From the NCBI GenBank assembly GCA_013398015.1, contig VZRR01004734.1:889898-953897 (forward strand): 64,000 bases of DNA, in the 5' to 3' direction. The notes below the pieces were generated by a model. That model saw only the letters and a list, made by a program, of their open reading frames with translations. It searched no databases and was not told the origin of the DNA. Position numbers and translations under genes: made by a program. This DNA is from Oreocharis arfaki (lineage: Eukaryota; Chordata; Aves; Passeriformes; Paramythiidae). Shown here piece by piece: positions 26,351 through 39,500 of the stretch (position 1 is the first letter of the stretch; the number at the start of each line of letters is the position of its first letter).

Positions 26351-29214
26351 AGGTGTTGGGAGCTGGAGAGCTGCTGCTGGTGGGTTTTGCACACAGGATG
26401 AGATGGGAATGTAATGCTGAAATCTGCATGCAAATGCACAAGCTGCCATTTATACATTTGTGAACTGAATAAATTACAGAGAAATGTCAGGTCCAATTCA
26501 AGTTCCTAATGCTATATACAGTGATCTGGTAAGGCATTCCATAAAGGAAAAAATCTGTGAACTGCTTTTAATATTGCTTTTAAACTACCATTAAATAACC
26601 AATTTTGCTAAAACAAAGGATCATTAATTTTAAAAAATTGGCCAGATAAAATTAGGCTGCTCTCCTAGTCCTTAAGTGAGGCATGTATATAAGGAGATAT
26701 TTTGTAAAGTTTTAATTTTAACTAAAAATGTATTAATTCTCAAAAAATTTCATTTCACATCTAGAAGGCAAGAGCATGAATGCTGCTGTTTGATTTGTCC
26801 ATATAACAGGCATATGAGCAGGTTAAAAAATAGTGTCTTAAAATACGATTCCAGCTTTAAAGATGGCTGTAAGCATTTCACCTTTACTACATTTGCTTTT
26901 TTTGCTATTTGAACTGGCTGCCTGGTTGACTAACAAAAGCAAGTTTGTGTATTTTTTTACCTCCCAGCAGTGTGGCACAGCTGGGGAGGAGGCAGCTGTA
27001 TTCCAGTGTCACTTGCAGTTTCAGCAGAATTGTCAGCTAAATCCCAATTCCTGAATCTTTGTCAGTGGAGATTTGTAATAGAGCATGAAGTGGAAAAGAC
27101 ACAGATCAACTTTTTAGGTGCAAGGCAGAAGCAGAGGCTTTAAAATGTTTATTCTGAATCAGGGTATAGGTAAAAGTTTTATTTGTTTGAATGCAAGATA
27201 ACATTTCCATTAACATGTCACTGCCTGATCAATAGGTCAGTGTTTAGGTGTTACCTAATTTCCTGACAATAAAGTAGCTTAATCTAAATAAACTCACTTC
27301 ATCCATTTCTTCTGCTATTGTAACCTAACTCTGATATGCTTGGTGGGATGGAATCCAAACCCAGATGATTCTTGGCCATTTTCTTCTCCAAACTCTTACG
27401 CCGATGTTAATTAATAATGTCTAAGGATTCGGGTAAGTAGCACATTGTATGTTAAACATCTAATAATAACTGTTTAAAGAAATGTCACTGTGGTTGCATA
27501 AATAAACATTTTGTAGTAATTATCTGATTCTAGTAAAACCTAATGGAGCATTCAAAGCCTCAAACAGCTTACTGTGAAATTAAATTTGCTCTAATAGGCC
27601 CAGAGTAGGGAAGCATCAGAGATCTCCTTGCACGTCCGACAGGCTCATATTGCAGAGAAACCACTGGGCTCTCAGAAGCAAATGTTTCATCTTCAGCAAG
27701 TATATATTTATTTGTATTTTAGGCCATGTTCTCTAGTCTAGTCTACAGTTGAACTTAGAAATCTGATTGGCAGATCAATATCTCTAAATATTAAAATCTC
27801 AGAGATGTAATTAGTTACACAGTTTTCTCAGATCTTATATTTTATGATACAAGTACTAGAGACAGTACTAAAAATCTAGTACAAGTACTGGATCTTTGTA
27901 TGAAGTTTTTTTAGTGAAGTTTGGTTTTGTAGTGTAGCACTGAGGGTTTTTTTCCTGTTTGTGATGGTTTCATCAGAAGCACAGACCCAAAGGCAGTGAT
28001 GGCCTGTGCTTGCTGTGACAGCTCGGTGTTGCTGGGAGATGAGTAAGGATACGAGCAGAGTTGAGCTTAAGTAAAGGATAATACTTATTTTCACAGCAGA
28101 ACATGGAGCAGTAAATGCCATGAATTAGATTTTAAGTGGGCACTTGTGTAGCTGGCACTCAGAAAAATGTCAGCATTTGCAGTCATTATATTTAATGTCG
28201 TTCACTGAAACCAGAAGCAGTTGATCCCCTAATAGGCTTCCTTGTTCAGTTTGGGGTTTTGTCATTGCTTTAATTCAATAATTGTTCATTATTAGCTTAA
28301 ACTAGAGTTAAAATTTCTTCTTGTTTTAATGCCCAAAGTTACATAGTAAATGTAATTTGTGTTTTCATGCAGGGAGATTTTTGTGTGATCACTTTTTGAG
28401 TCTCAGAACAGATTATTACTTGTTTCGAATGTACTGAAGAAGTTGCTTACAGCTGTAGACAAATGAGTATTCCAAATTCTGCTTTTCACTGGAACTAATG
28501 AAATGAGGTTCTTTGTAAGCTATACTGAGTAGTCAGTCAGTTTGTTCAGGAGTGAATATAGTCATATTTACATTATTTTTAACTGCATAAGTTTTTGTTC
28601 ATCATAAAGTTGTCCTCAGGCTATTTGAAAATTAGAAATATATATGTCTAAGGAAGAGAGAGGAGACATTTTAGCTATTACAGCCCAGACTAAAGCAAAA
28701 ACCCTATTTCAGTACATGACCATAATGGGTTTATTAAAATGAATCAGCTTATTCTTGCATGTAATAATTTGGGATGATGCAATGTGTTGTATTAGTTCAT
28801 TACAGCAGACACCAGAGGGGAAGCTTTTATGTTTGAAATAAGAAACAATGAAGAGCACCAGTAAGACCGAGCCGGGTGGCCAGAGAGGTCTTTCCTTTCT
28901 GTCCAGTGCCCTGTCTATTGGCACATGTGTTAGCATCCTAGGACAAATAGTGTGGAGACCGTAGTGTTTCATTCTGCTCATGGCCCATGAGAGAATCACT
29001 ACTATTATGGGATGGTCAACTCTAAACAGATGAGTAGAGGGAAGAGTTTGGCTGTGGCAGTCAGGAGTCACCCATCTTGATGAGATGGGGAAGGGCAGGA
29101 AAGAAGAGGGGCAGCACAGTGAGAAGCAGTGTCAGAGCTCTGGGGTGGGGAAGCTCCATCTGCATCAGTGCTCTGAAGGGATGCTGTGGGTTGGTGTTCT
29201 GAGATGTGGCAAGA

Positions 29215-29560
29215 TTAGAGCTCAGATTTATGTTTATGTTAGTGCATAGCAATCAGATGGAATTGCAGAAGGTGCCTGGAAGGTACGATGTGGTGTTGAT
29301 GATACCCCTGGGTTTGGACCTGTGGTGTCTTCCAAGGGACAGGGGCCCCAGTGGGGCTGCCCCTGGGGAGGGGTCAGCAGACAGGGACAATGTAGGATCT
29401 TGCTTGTAGCCCTGCTAATCTGGAGCCACCAGCCAGGTATCCAAGACAAGAGCAGAGATGAAAGGCAGTCTTGGTTTGACAGGAGGAGGCTGCTTTCCCT
29501 CAGAGATGGGGTAGCAGTTCTATTTCCTCCAGTGCAGCTAAAAAGAGAGCATGTTTGAGT
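29215..29560 (+). mobile_element. Possible CR1 endonuclease N-terminal fragment
   Basis: On the + strand, HSNQMELQKVPGRYDVVLMI (ending at 29304) resembles the CR1 block that usually reads NKQEELE..YDVVAIT. It is followed in frame by CLPRDRGPSGAAPG, and about 60 codons after YDVV, in another frame (29472-29519), by WFDRRRLLSLRDGVAV. Both resemble the LFRRDR..RRGGGVAL block, and I cannot say which is the true one. The stretch is more GC-rich than its surroundings. Later endonuclease blocks were not found, so this is weaker than the other two CR1 calls. Confidence 0.4.
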
Positions 29561-32500
29561 ATAGCCTCAGACTCCCCTCTTCCCTAGAAATTTAGGGAAC
29601 AGTGCTAGGGGAAGGTCCTCTAAATGGCATGCAGAAGGAGTAGGGCAACTGCAGACCATCATGAAAACATCCAGAACAGGACAAATGTCTCGAGAACAGG
29701 AGGTACTCAAAATAATTAGACTCTTTGATTTAAGCAATTGTGATGCACTGTAGGGCCCAGGAAAATACACAGATCTGTCTGTTGTTGGTTTTTAACAGTC
29801 ATGTGATTGCTTTCAACAATAATTAGTTGTCTTTTGATGTCAGAGTACTTCTCATGATATCATCATAAATTACAGAAGGAATGGGCCCAGTGTTTTTCTA
29901 AATGTTGTTTTCATCGGTGGTGTTTTGACATTTTCTATTTTGCTATTATCAAATGAGGTACTATTTCTATTTGATATTTTGTGTAGTATTTTTGTCTGCA
30001 ATCTAGCTCTTACTTGTTCTTTGATAGTCAGTCTCTTGGGTTAAATGTTAAACAGATTGCAGTTGTCATATCAGGGCCTTTCAAGAGTGTTGCTGGCAGA
30101 AAACTTAATTTTTCTTTTTTTCTTCTTCAAACTGAAAATTTGTGCTTTCTGTTAACAAACGATGTTTTTGCAGCTCCTCTAAGTTTGGGACACTTAAGAT
30201 ACATTAAAATACTGAGACCAAGTAATGAGAAATCCAGGAAATTATTGTGCCACGTTTTTGCATATTGCTAAATTGGCCGAGGATGTTTGGGCTAAAGGCT
30301 TCTCCTGCCTTGGGGGGAGTACTTGGACTTCTCCTAACACCAGCCCAGGAATGCCTGGGGGTACCACCTCATAATGCCAGCATAACCTCCCCCTTCCCCC
30401 CTCCTGATTCATATCAGTAGAAAAACTGGTGCTATTGTTAATTTATTGATAATTTTTCATTTGGAATACTTCTGGAGGAAAAGTTACAGTGTTGGTGGAG
30501 GTTACTGTATGGGAAGGATTGCATTATACAAAAATTGCCATCAGCATTGCAGAGATACATTTTGGGGGGAAACCGTGCTTTAAGTTGTTTTTCATAGCTG
30601 GTGCCTTAAAAATCTAAACCCAGCCTGTTCTTAGAGAGGTGCACCCTTCTGTAGAATACCAAGGGAAGCTGTAACTAAGGATTAGTAGCTAAAGGATTAT
30701 TTCTTTGGCAGAATAATCTGTGAATTCTGCTGACTGAAGCCAGCTTCAGCAAAAATGCTGTTAAAGTACTGTCTTGAAATCTTCTGTTTCAGTGTGTGAA
30801 GAAGGCTGGTTGCCTTGGCTCCTTTAAGCAGTGCAGGGCAGAACACTGGAGGTGTTGAGGCAAGCAGTGATACACAACAGAAAGCTGCCGTGCAGCAGGC
30901 ACGGTGACATTGCTCCTTCATGCTCCCGTTCACATCGCTCAGCTTTCAAAAATGATGGACTGGGAAGCTGTGGGAAATTGCACACAACTGCACCAGCAAC
31001 AGTTCTCACTGTCGTGTTTTTCATAAAAGCCAAGCTGCCCTTTATGGGCTATTAATTTGTGAAGTCGTTTATCTCGGGGCAAGACTTTATTTACACAACC
31101 TAACATAAAGACAGAAAATTGTGGCCCGGGATTTAAAAATGTCACTGCACATGATGCCAGGATAAACATCACAGAAATTTATTTCAGTTGCACCTACCAT
31201 GGCACTTCACAAATAGGTTTTTTTGCACTGCCTTTTGGCACTATATTATTTCCCTATTCACCTACAAGAAAGCTTCCTCTAAGCCAAGGAAATACATGTC
31301 ATCAAACAGCAATGTTCTTCATAATAATTGGAATAATTAAATATTATAGCTCTCTGCCTGAGAGAGATTAAAAGGATATTTTTATGCTGTGGCAGTGACC
31401 ACTCTAATTTTCAAGTGGCTTCCTTCTTTACCACTATCTTCATTTTCTTTACCTGTTACCTCAGATGTGAAGTCAGGGGGAGGTGCCTCAGGAGGGCTGC
31501 TTGTGGCACATATTGTGTGCAGCTCAGGGTCACTGGTACATCCGAGCCCTTCCTCTCCAGCACTACACCCAGGGGTCCTGAGACATTCCTCCACTTTTTC
31601 CCACCTTTATCTCTGTGGGATTCTCTTCTTTTGAAGTTGTTTTGACCTTCTACCAAGAAAAGGTCAAGCCAAGATGCAATTGTTCTAAACCAGTCTCTCC
31701 TTAGTACGATTTCCTAGGCTCTTGGGCAGAGACCTTGTTTTCCATTTTGAGCAATCTGTTTTCTGCAATAAACACTGAATATGTTTCTCTGTTGCTATAG
31801 AAATAATATTTCATTAAATGAGGGAATCAGTGCCCTGCTGTCGACAAATCTAATCTAAGTGTTAGTCTCTAGAGCTTGAATTTCACCGCTGGGAAGAGGT
31901 ATACATAATTCTGCAAATTATTTCTGTAACTTTGGCATAAATGTCTTTATACTCTGCAACTGTTAGCTAAATTTCCCAAAGTGATAGCATGGAGTTTAAC
32001 ATGGTGTAATATGTTTACATAGATCTGAACAGAGCCTCCCCTCCTCGCATTTCCCCGCCCTCCTCCCCCATACATTTTTGTATTTACAGCTTGAAATTTC
32101 CAACTCTTTCCATAGGAAAATGGGGAGTGGTGGGAAGAGCGGCACCCTCAGCCAGGTTCCTTACCCCACAGACAGCAGTGTGCCAGATTTATTTGAATTT
32201 TTGGTTTTATTTTTTAAAATTCAGCTTCTCCGAGTAATACAGATGTTATTTGCCCTGGTTTTTTCTGGGTTTAACATAAAGAACAGCCTAAATTGACCGT
32301 TAATATACCTCAAAAAGTGATCTGCTCTCCACTACTTTTTAAAGTCCCCTAGGTATCATTAGCCCAGAATTTGTCAAGTTACTCAAAGATTTTTCTACAG
32401 TAGCTTTCTACCCTCTGCAGCAGTTAAACTCAAGAGAGTTGTGGATTTTGACTTTATGTGCCTCATATCAATATCCTTACATTTAGCTGTAATTCAGACC

Positions 32501-33742
32501 TATTTTTTTTCTCAGTATTTTTCTAAAGCTGTAGAATTCTAGTAACAGCAGTAAGGTGGTACTAAAGCCTGTATCTGTAGGGTATGTAAAACAAAATACT
32601 TGTTAGGGTCAGTGTTTGTCAACATATTCATCGTAAGTATTTTGAAGAAATGGTAAAAACCCCTTTTATCTCATAGTTGCAATACAGGAACCCCTTTATG
32701 CATTTCTTTGTATAAGGTATGTGTGTAGTTAGGAAAGTAGAACACAATTTAAAAGGACACCATGATGGATTGGCATTGACGTGTGTGCAAGTGTATGTTA
32801 GAAACCCAAATTCAGAGTTCTTGTAAAAATCCTGTTACAGCTTCTTGCTTTAAAAATGGAGTTATTATTTGTGAAATGGACCCATACTAGGTCTGTGTTA
32901 TGTATTGCAGGACAGAAACAATTTATACATGTTCATTTAGTTCATTAATATTAATCATATCAATGGCCTCAAGTTAAAGATTAGTCTTAAGAAAACCTAG
33001 GAAAACATCTGTCATCATTAGAAGGCAATAACTTCCCTTTTAGAACTTCCTTTCTAATTTTTTTCACTGATTGTAAATCAATCTGTCAAAAAGATAAATC
33101 TTCCTAGGCAGGGACAAATTCCTGACATCTGAAGGGTACTTGTATGGATATGCATATTAATATAAAGGCAGCGATGCTGAGAAAACAAGCAAAGTACACA
33201 ATTACCTTTTCTGAAATTAATGGCTTGCTTATTATTAAAAGACTCATCATATAAATGTCACCACAAGACACAGATTAAATTTTTGCTGTTAAAGTAGTTC
33301 TTGTAATGAAAAAAACAAAACTTCAAACCCAACAGCCCTTAACTTTGTTGCACAGCCATGAAATATAAGCCAGAAGTTGACCTGGTTCTTACCCTTGTTT
33401 CGCCATCCAAGGCTGCTGCGTTTTTTTACCACATCATCAGTCTATAGATGAAAAGAATCAGCTGAAGCTCGTGGTGCACAGCAGTGACCATGGCATCACC
33501 CACTGCTGTGCTCTCTGCTGGTTCCTGTCCAGAGCCTGCCTTCAGGCCAGCTACTGAGAATGGCTGAGGCCTTGGTAGGGGAGGGACAGGGCTGGGGGGA
33601 TGTACAGGGATAAAGGGAAGATGTTTTCATGATCACATCTAATACAGAGTATCTTCTTACTGTGCACCATGAACAAAAGCTAACAATGAAGGTGGAAAAG
33701 AAAGTATAAACACTCAAATGTTTTGGTTTTTTTTTTCTTTAG

Positions 33743-34165
33743 GAAGCCGTTGGAAAAAAAACCAAGAGCAAGATTTAAAGGATGTTCTGAAAAACACTGA
33801 CCAGGACATACCACTGGTATTCGTCAGTGGGAACCATGATATTGGCAATACTCCAACAAGAGAAGCCATAGATGATTATTGCAAGAACTGGGGAGATGAC
33901 TACTTCAGCTTTTGGGTTGGAGGTGTTTTCTTTCTTGTGCTGAATTCTCAGCTATACGTTGATTCTTCCAAGTGCCCCGAGTTAAGGCAAGCCCAGGATG
34001 CCTGGCTCGATGAGCAGCTGGCTGTTGCTGCAAACCAGAAATGCAAGCACATAATTGTATTTCAGCACATCCCTCTGTTTCTGAGCAAGCCTGATGAAGA
34101 CGACGATTATTTCAACTTGGATAAATCGGTTCGTCAGAAGATAATGGAAAAGTTTCATAAAGCAG
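33743..34165 (+). CDS. CPPED1: CPPED1 exon 3
   Basis: The acceptor is a long T tract ending CTTTAG before 33743, and the donor is AGCAG|GTATTT at 34166. The exon is 423 nt and phase 1 at both ends. It opens with the tail of the split Gly codon and SRWKKNQEQDLKDVL. It carries the third motif VSGNHDIGN (Asn codon 33832, His 33835, Asp 33838), the stretch NWGDDYFSFWVGGVFFLVLNSQ that is highly characteristic of CPPED1, and the fourth motif FQHIPLF with its metal-binding His at 34066. An acidic DEDDDYFNL loop follows, one residue shorter than the mammalian DEDDDYYFNL. The frame runs past the donor for 36 codons to a stop at 34273, so intron retention would give a protein lacking the last metal-binding motif. 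Confidence 0.97.
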
Positions 34166-36239
34166 GTATTTTCTCAAACTTTCCTACTCTTGAATTTTTG
34201 TTTCAAATTGTTAATGGCTCTGCTGCCAGACAAAATACATTTAACTTAAATGGTACTGTTTTCAAGGAATTTTGAATGCAGTTTATAAGCCTCATTGTTT
34301 CCCTTGGATCAGAATTATCAACTGAATCTAGTCACCTGTAAAAAGTACCAAACAAAATCTAAAACTTTGAGTGAAAAGTAAAAAGCTAAACATGAAAAGT
34401 TCCTTAACATAAATAGCAAGGGTTCCATTTTGCAAGTACTGACAGATACAAGACAACCTGAGTTTATCCTGCCTACAGAGTGGAAAATCAGGTATTGCCA
34501 TAGGAGAAAAATACAGAATTTATGTTTTACATAAAACATGGAAACAGAATTCACAATTACCTTGGAGGTTGCTTTCTCCCACACTGAGCCAATTTTAAAC
34601 GAAGAGTGTAATGCACCCCAGATTTATTCAGTGTTAAAACAAGTCTTGCTCTGCTAAAAGCAGTCCTTTGCACATCCGCTTCTAATAGGGGCCATGTCTG
34701 GGATGAAGGGCAGGTGGAGCATGTGCTAAATGAGTAATTGTACCAAATCCCTCAGCTTTGTGTGATGCCACTTGAGCACCATGGAGACAGACACAGTACA
34801 CAGCTACTCCTCCTTGCTGTTCCCATTGTTTTCTGGTAATTGCCTTCATGTTCCTGGAGTGTGCCAGTCCCTCAAAATTTCCTGCCATCACTGCATCAGA
34901 ATGTCATTTTCTCTGTATCTGTAAGAGAGCACATTATTTGGATTACTGAACAATGCAAATTTTTTATGATCTTGTTCCCAATTTACCATATAATTGTTAA
35001 GCCTGGCCTCATCCAACTCAGCCTAATTTCCAAGCTCTCAATCTCCAACTGTTTCCAATCAGTGGGGCCAAAATTCACAGCTATCTGAGGGCTCTCCAGG
35101 GCACTGATATGTTTCTAGATTCAAGATTTACTGGTGGGTTTTTTTCCCCATAAGGAGACACGCTGAGAATACCTGATACCTTTTTTCATTTTTGTGTCAG
35201 TGTTAATATAGTGAGAAGAGTTGTTCTTGGAGAGCTGGGCAGCTGTGACTGCCTGTGTGCCATGGACTGCAGCACATCCTAGTTCATGGGCATATCCCAG
35301 GAAATTGGCATTAATGCGGGAACCAAAGCAGTTCTGTTCTAGGATTTTCTGACATCCAGTTGGCTTACTAACATTTCACAACACTCAATACTGGGAAAAT
35401 AATTAAGCGAGAGGTAAGAGAAATTATGCAAAACATTATCATTGTAACACTGTTGTTACATTGTCGTGTTTCTTAGAAGGGTGTCCAGAGGCTTAACCAA
35501 AAGTTGGGAAGGCTCCAGATGATGGGGAAGGGAACAGAGTGGGAAGTGAGCAATACAACTCCAGGGAAGAAATTCCCCAACTCCTTTCTGTGCCACCTTT
35601 CTGTTCCCTCCATCATTTCTCCTTGTGTCCCTCATTCCCATCTCTAATAAGTTGTTTGGTTCTTTAATGAGTCTGTTTAAACACTGATCTTTGGCATGCT
35701 CGTTACTATACACTGAGTCAATAGGTAACATTCACAAACCAATAATCAAACATTTTGCTAATGAAATGAATACAGAGAGCAGGCAGCTCAGTAACTCACA
35801 CTGCTGAGAAAAATGAGCTGAATCAAAAGTTGGCTCAGAGTTTCCTTAGTAACGGGTGCGTTCTGTTTCCATTTTATTATTCCGTTGAAGAGCAGCCTTT
35901 GTGAGCCCACAGAGGTCTCAGCGGGTTGCAGAGAGGCTGTTGGCATGGTGGGGTGGAAGCACAGAGATACAAGGACACCACTTGCTTTCTGAACCTCTGC
36001 TTTGCCAAAGAGTAATGAGTTTTAGCACCCCATTAGACATGAAATTGGTTTTCCCCCAGTTCACTTCATACATTCTTGGAGGATTAAAACACAAAATATT
36101 GCTAATGAAATCCCAATCTACTTTGCTTTTTTTAATTTAGAAATTTGGTTTAACTATTTATTCTGGAAAAAGTAAGTCTGCCGTTTTAGGAGACCACCAG
36201 GCTGCCACTATTCTTCTTCCCCCAGCCTGTCAGCTGTCC

Positions 36240-36591
36240 TGCCTTTCTTCCTTCCTGCCTTTCTTCCTTCCTGCCTTTCTTCCTTCCTGCCTTTCTTCCT
36301 TCCTGCCTTTCTTCCTTCCTGCCTTTCTTCCTTCCTGCCTNNNNNNNNNNNNNNNNNNNNNNNNNNNNNNNNNNNNNNNNNNNNNNNNNNNNNNNNNNNN
36401 NNNNNNNNNNNNNNNNNNNNNNNNNNNNNNNNNNNNNNNNNNNNNNNNNNNNNNNNNNNNNNNNCCTTCCTGCCTTCCTGCCTTCCTGCCTTCCTGCCTT
36501 CCTGCCTTCCTGCCTTCCTGCCTTCCTGCCTTCCTTCTGTCCGTCCATCCTTCCTTCCTTCCTTCCGTCCTTCCTTCCCTCCTCTCGCTGT
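36240..36591 (+). repeat. Pyrimidine tetranucleotide satellite with two periods
   Basis: To the left of the gap there are about six copies of a 16-base unit, TGCCTTTCTTCCTTCC. To the right there are about eight copies of an 8-base unit, CCTTCCTG, then looser CCTT, CTGTCCGTCCATCC and CCTTCCGT. On the minus strand it reads as (GAAG/GGAA)n and gives spurious KEGRKAGR open frames. The change from a 16-base to an 8-base period falls inside the gap. Confidence 0.92.
36341..36464. other. Assembly gap (124 N) inside the satellite
   Basis: The run of N sits in the middle of the tandem repeat, so the true array length is unknown and could be larger than 124 bases. Confidence 0.95.
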
Positions 36592-39500
36592 TTCAGTGTT
36601 TGTAACCATGCCGAAGGTTTGTTGTGTCATTATGTCAGTACCGAGGATGGTTTAGGGGTTGCTGTGTTTGGCATTATTAGCTGGGCATCACATTTCAATT
36701 GTTTATAACCCGGAATCAGACCTGTAATTATCCCGGTTCTCATGTTTATACTTTTCCTGGAAGTGTCAAACACGGAGCCATAACTCAGCCGGGTAGAGAG
36801 GGACAGGAAGGGAAGGACAATCTCGTAATTCAGGCCTTTCCAAGAACAAAGAAATTCCTAGGGATATGTGTAGGAAATAATAAGATACCTCAAGTATGGT
36901 CATATTGCACAGGTGCTTTAAAGTGAGGTATGCAACTTCAGAACATTCTTATTTTAATTCCAAAGCCCAGGTCTTTTGTAGTTATTATCTTGTAATCGCT
37001 CCCATGTTACATAATGGTTTTGGTGTAAGTATCTGCTCATTACAAGCAGAGATAAAAGGCTAGCTGTAGAGGCTACATCTGGTATGAAATACTGGATTAC
37101 ATTTCTCACATTAGAAGTGTCCTTAACATTTGGGCTAATTAAAGATAAAATCATGTCCTTATGATAAATATTTATAATTGAAAATCTGGCACTTGTAAAT
37201 ATGTATTACTACTGTGCAAAGTTAAACCATACTTGTAAGCTTCATGTCTAAGAAATCCTGCTAGGCCTTTATTTTTTTTAATGTATTGTAACAACTGTTG
37301 TCCTTGGAAAATATGATTTTGGTCACAGTGAAAACCAGATCAGTTGAGAACAGAGTTTAGCATTTAAGGAGAGATACCTTTCTGAAGGTATACTGGTATA
37401 ACTTCTGCAAGTTTAGCCTAAGTTGTCAAAGCTCTGTCTCTTCTGTGTGCTGAAGTTAAATACGGAAAAAACCTGTGTGCAAGAACTGTGAAAGAGCTGA
37501 CCTGACGTTCTCATCTGTAAGATCTGCTGGAGACACTCGACTCTGCTGCATGAAATGCATATTCAGCTTGTAAGGATTTTACAGTGCTGATATAAATAGG
37601 TTTCCTCATAGCATTGTAGGGAAAATAAAGAAGTAGTAAATGGTCTAGCCAAAAATCTGGTCTGCAAGTCGTATGTCTTTGATAAACATAAGCAGCAAAT
37701 TAGTTTTCAAATTAAGCAGTTTATGTAACAGAAGACCTACTTTTTCTTACATATCTTATTCCAGTAAAATTTTCTTAGGATGTTAAATACTTTTTTTCTT
37801 TGACCTGAAAAGTGTGGGTATTTTTGGTGAGCTATAAACAATCTTTTAAAGACTTTTTGTCCTGAGAACCATCACTGACACACTGAGCATTACTTATATT
37901 ACTTAATACAATATAGTAATAAATGTTTCTTAATGGCACAAATGAACTAAAGCATTTAAGCAAATGTGTGAACTTGTTTAAGAGCTCTGTTGAATAAAAC
38001 CTAAATTAATAGCTGGTTTTTCACCAACAGAGTTGAAAAAAGACCTTGTTTCAGAGTTGGATGAAGAATATAGGTGGTTTATGTAGCTGAGAGATGTTGC
38101 ATCTTAGAGAAAATAACTATACCAGAGATAGAAATATACAGAAGGAAATTCCCTACAGTCTTCAGCTTCTTTTAATGAAAAAGTTTTAAATTCATCCAAG
38201 TGTCTTCAAAGCAGTTTTTCAGATGTGGTTAAAAGTACTTAATATGTGCATGGGGCAAAAATAACAACCTAACTTCATTAAATGGTGTATTTTTTCATTA
38301 TATTTGTGACTGGAGGTGCTGTAACTTCTGACACCTTTACTCATTAAAAGAGTGTGATATCTGCATTCTCCTCTTAGAAATGTTATGACAGGAGAGTAGT
38401 GTTAAAGGAAGAAGAAGCTTTCAGAACATCCACAGCTGAGATATATTTGAGCACAAAATTAAAGCATGGAGTGTTGAAAGCTGTTGTTTCTAAAATTTAC
38501 CAGACAACATATGCTATGTTTCATTATTTTCTTTGTTGTGTAATCAGAGTTGACAGGGGAGTAATATTTTCATCTTCCTGCCATTGAGACCTTGATTTTG
38601 GCAAAGCCCATACATTGAGTGAGTAATCTCAGCGCTTATGTGTCAATATTTAAGATCATTTAAATACTCTCAACTTCAGTGATTGAGATCAACCTCTTTC
38701 AAGGTTGCAATTATTTGTTTAGGGCACAGGTAGAGTGACCATATTTGATACATTCTGTGTAAGAACAGTTCCCCAGGTATGGTAATGTAAATTTTCCATG
38801 GAGATACACATATACATAGATTTTTAATTTTTTTTTTCAGAAATTCAGCAGCAAGTACAAAATATGTATCGTCTATAAGGACATTAAGTAATATTTCTTC
38901 TTGGACAGATTTTTGACATCAGTTTTATCCAGTGGGCTAAAGCTTCTTCTTGATCCTTAGAGCACACAGCAGTCCAGGACTGTTTGGGGTTTGTGTCAGC
39001 TCTCTGAGAAATCATCACTTTTAAATGGAAAACAAAACCAGGAAGTAAATTCCGCTGAAAGGTCACAAGAGACATTCACAAAAATGAACCTCAAAGACAG
39101 AGTGACCTTCTAGAGACAGCACCTCTAAAGGCTTATTTAGACCAGTGCTCTAATTAGGTGATCTGGAATCACCCTCTGGCGGTGCCTGTTGTTTCTCCTG
39201 TGATTATACAGGAAACCCAAGTGACCCTAAAATCCTTGTCTGTATAGCTCTATTTAGTATTGTCCTATAGAAAGAAGCTTTGACATAAATATACTGTGCA
39301 AAATAGATATCTTGTCTCCCACTTACACAGACCCACTGACAGCCAGCTGCATCAAACTCCTGGTTCCTTTGTGACAAAGCACATTTAAGGCAGAGGTTTC
39401 CTGCATGTTTGCAGGATAACGTTTGGAAACAGGAGTGCATGGGATATTTTTATTGAGATGCTTATAGAGCTGTGCAATGTAAATTCTAATTACTCAGTTC

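Larger units (their letters stand above)
19352..33742 (+). other. CPPED1: CPPED1 intron 2
   Basis: 14.4 kb with canonical GTAAGG and CTTTAG ends. It carries three CR1-derived stretches, a TG-rich simple repeat near 25.1 kb and a CpG-dense patch near 26.3 kb, each listed separately. The stretch at 30.7-31.2 kb is of ordinary composition and may hold conserved non-coding sequence, but nothing in it is recognisable. No RNA gene was seen. Confidence 0.9.

Noticed and set aside
36186..36630. Long minus-strand open frames rich in KEGRKAGR
   Set aside because: They are translations of the tandem CCTT-type satellite and run through the N gap.
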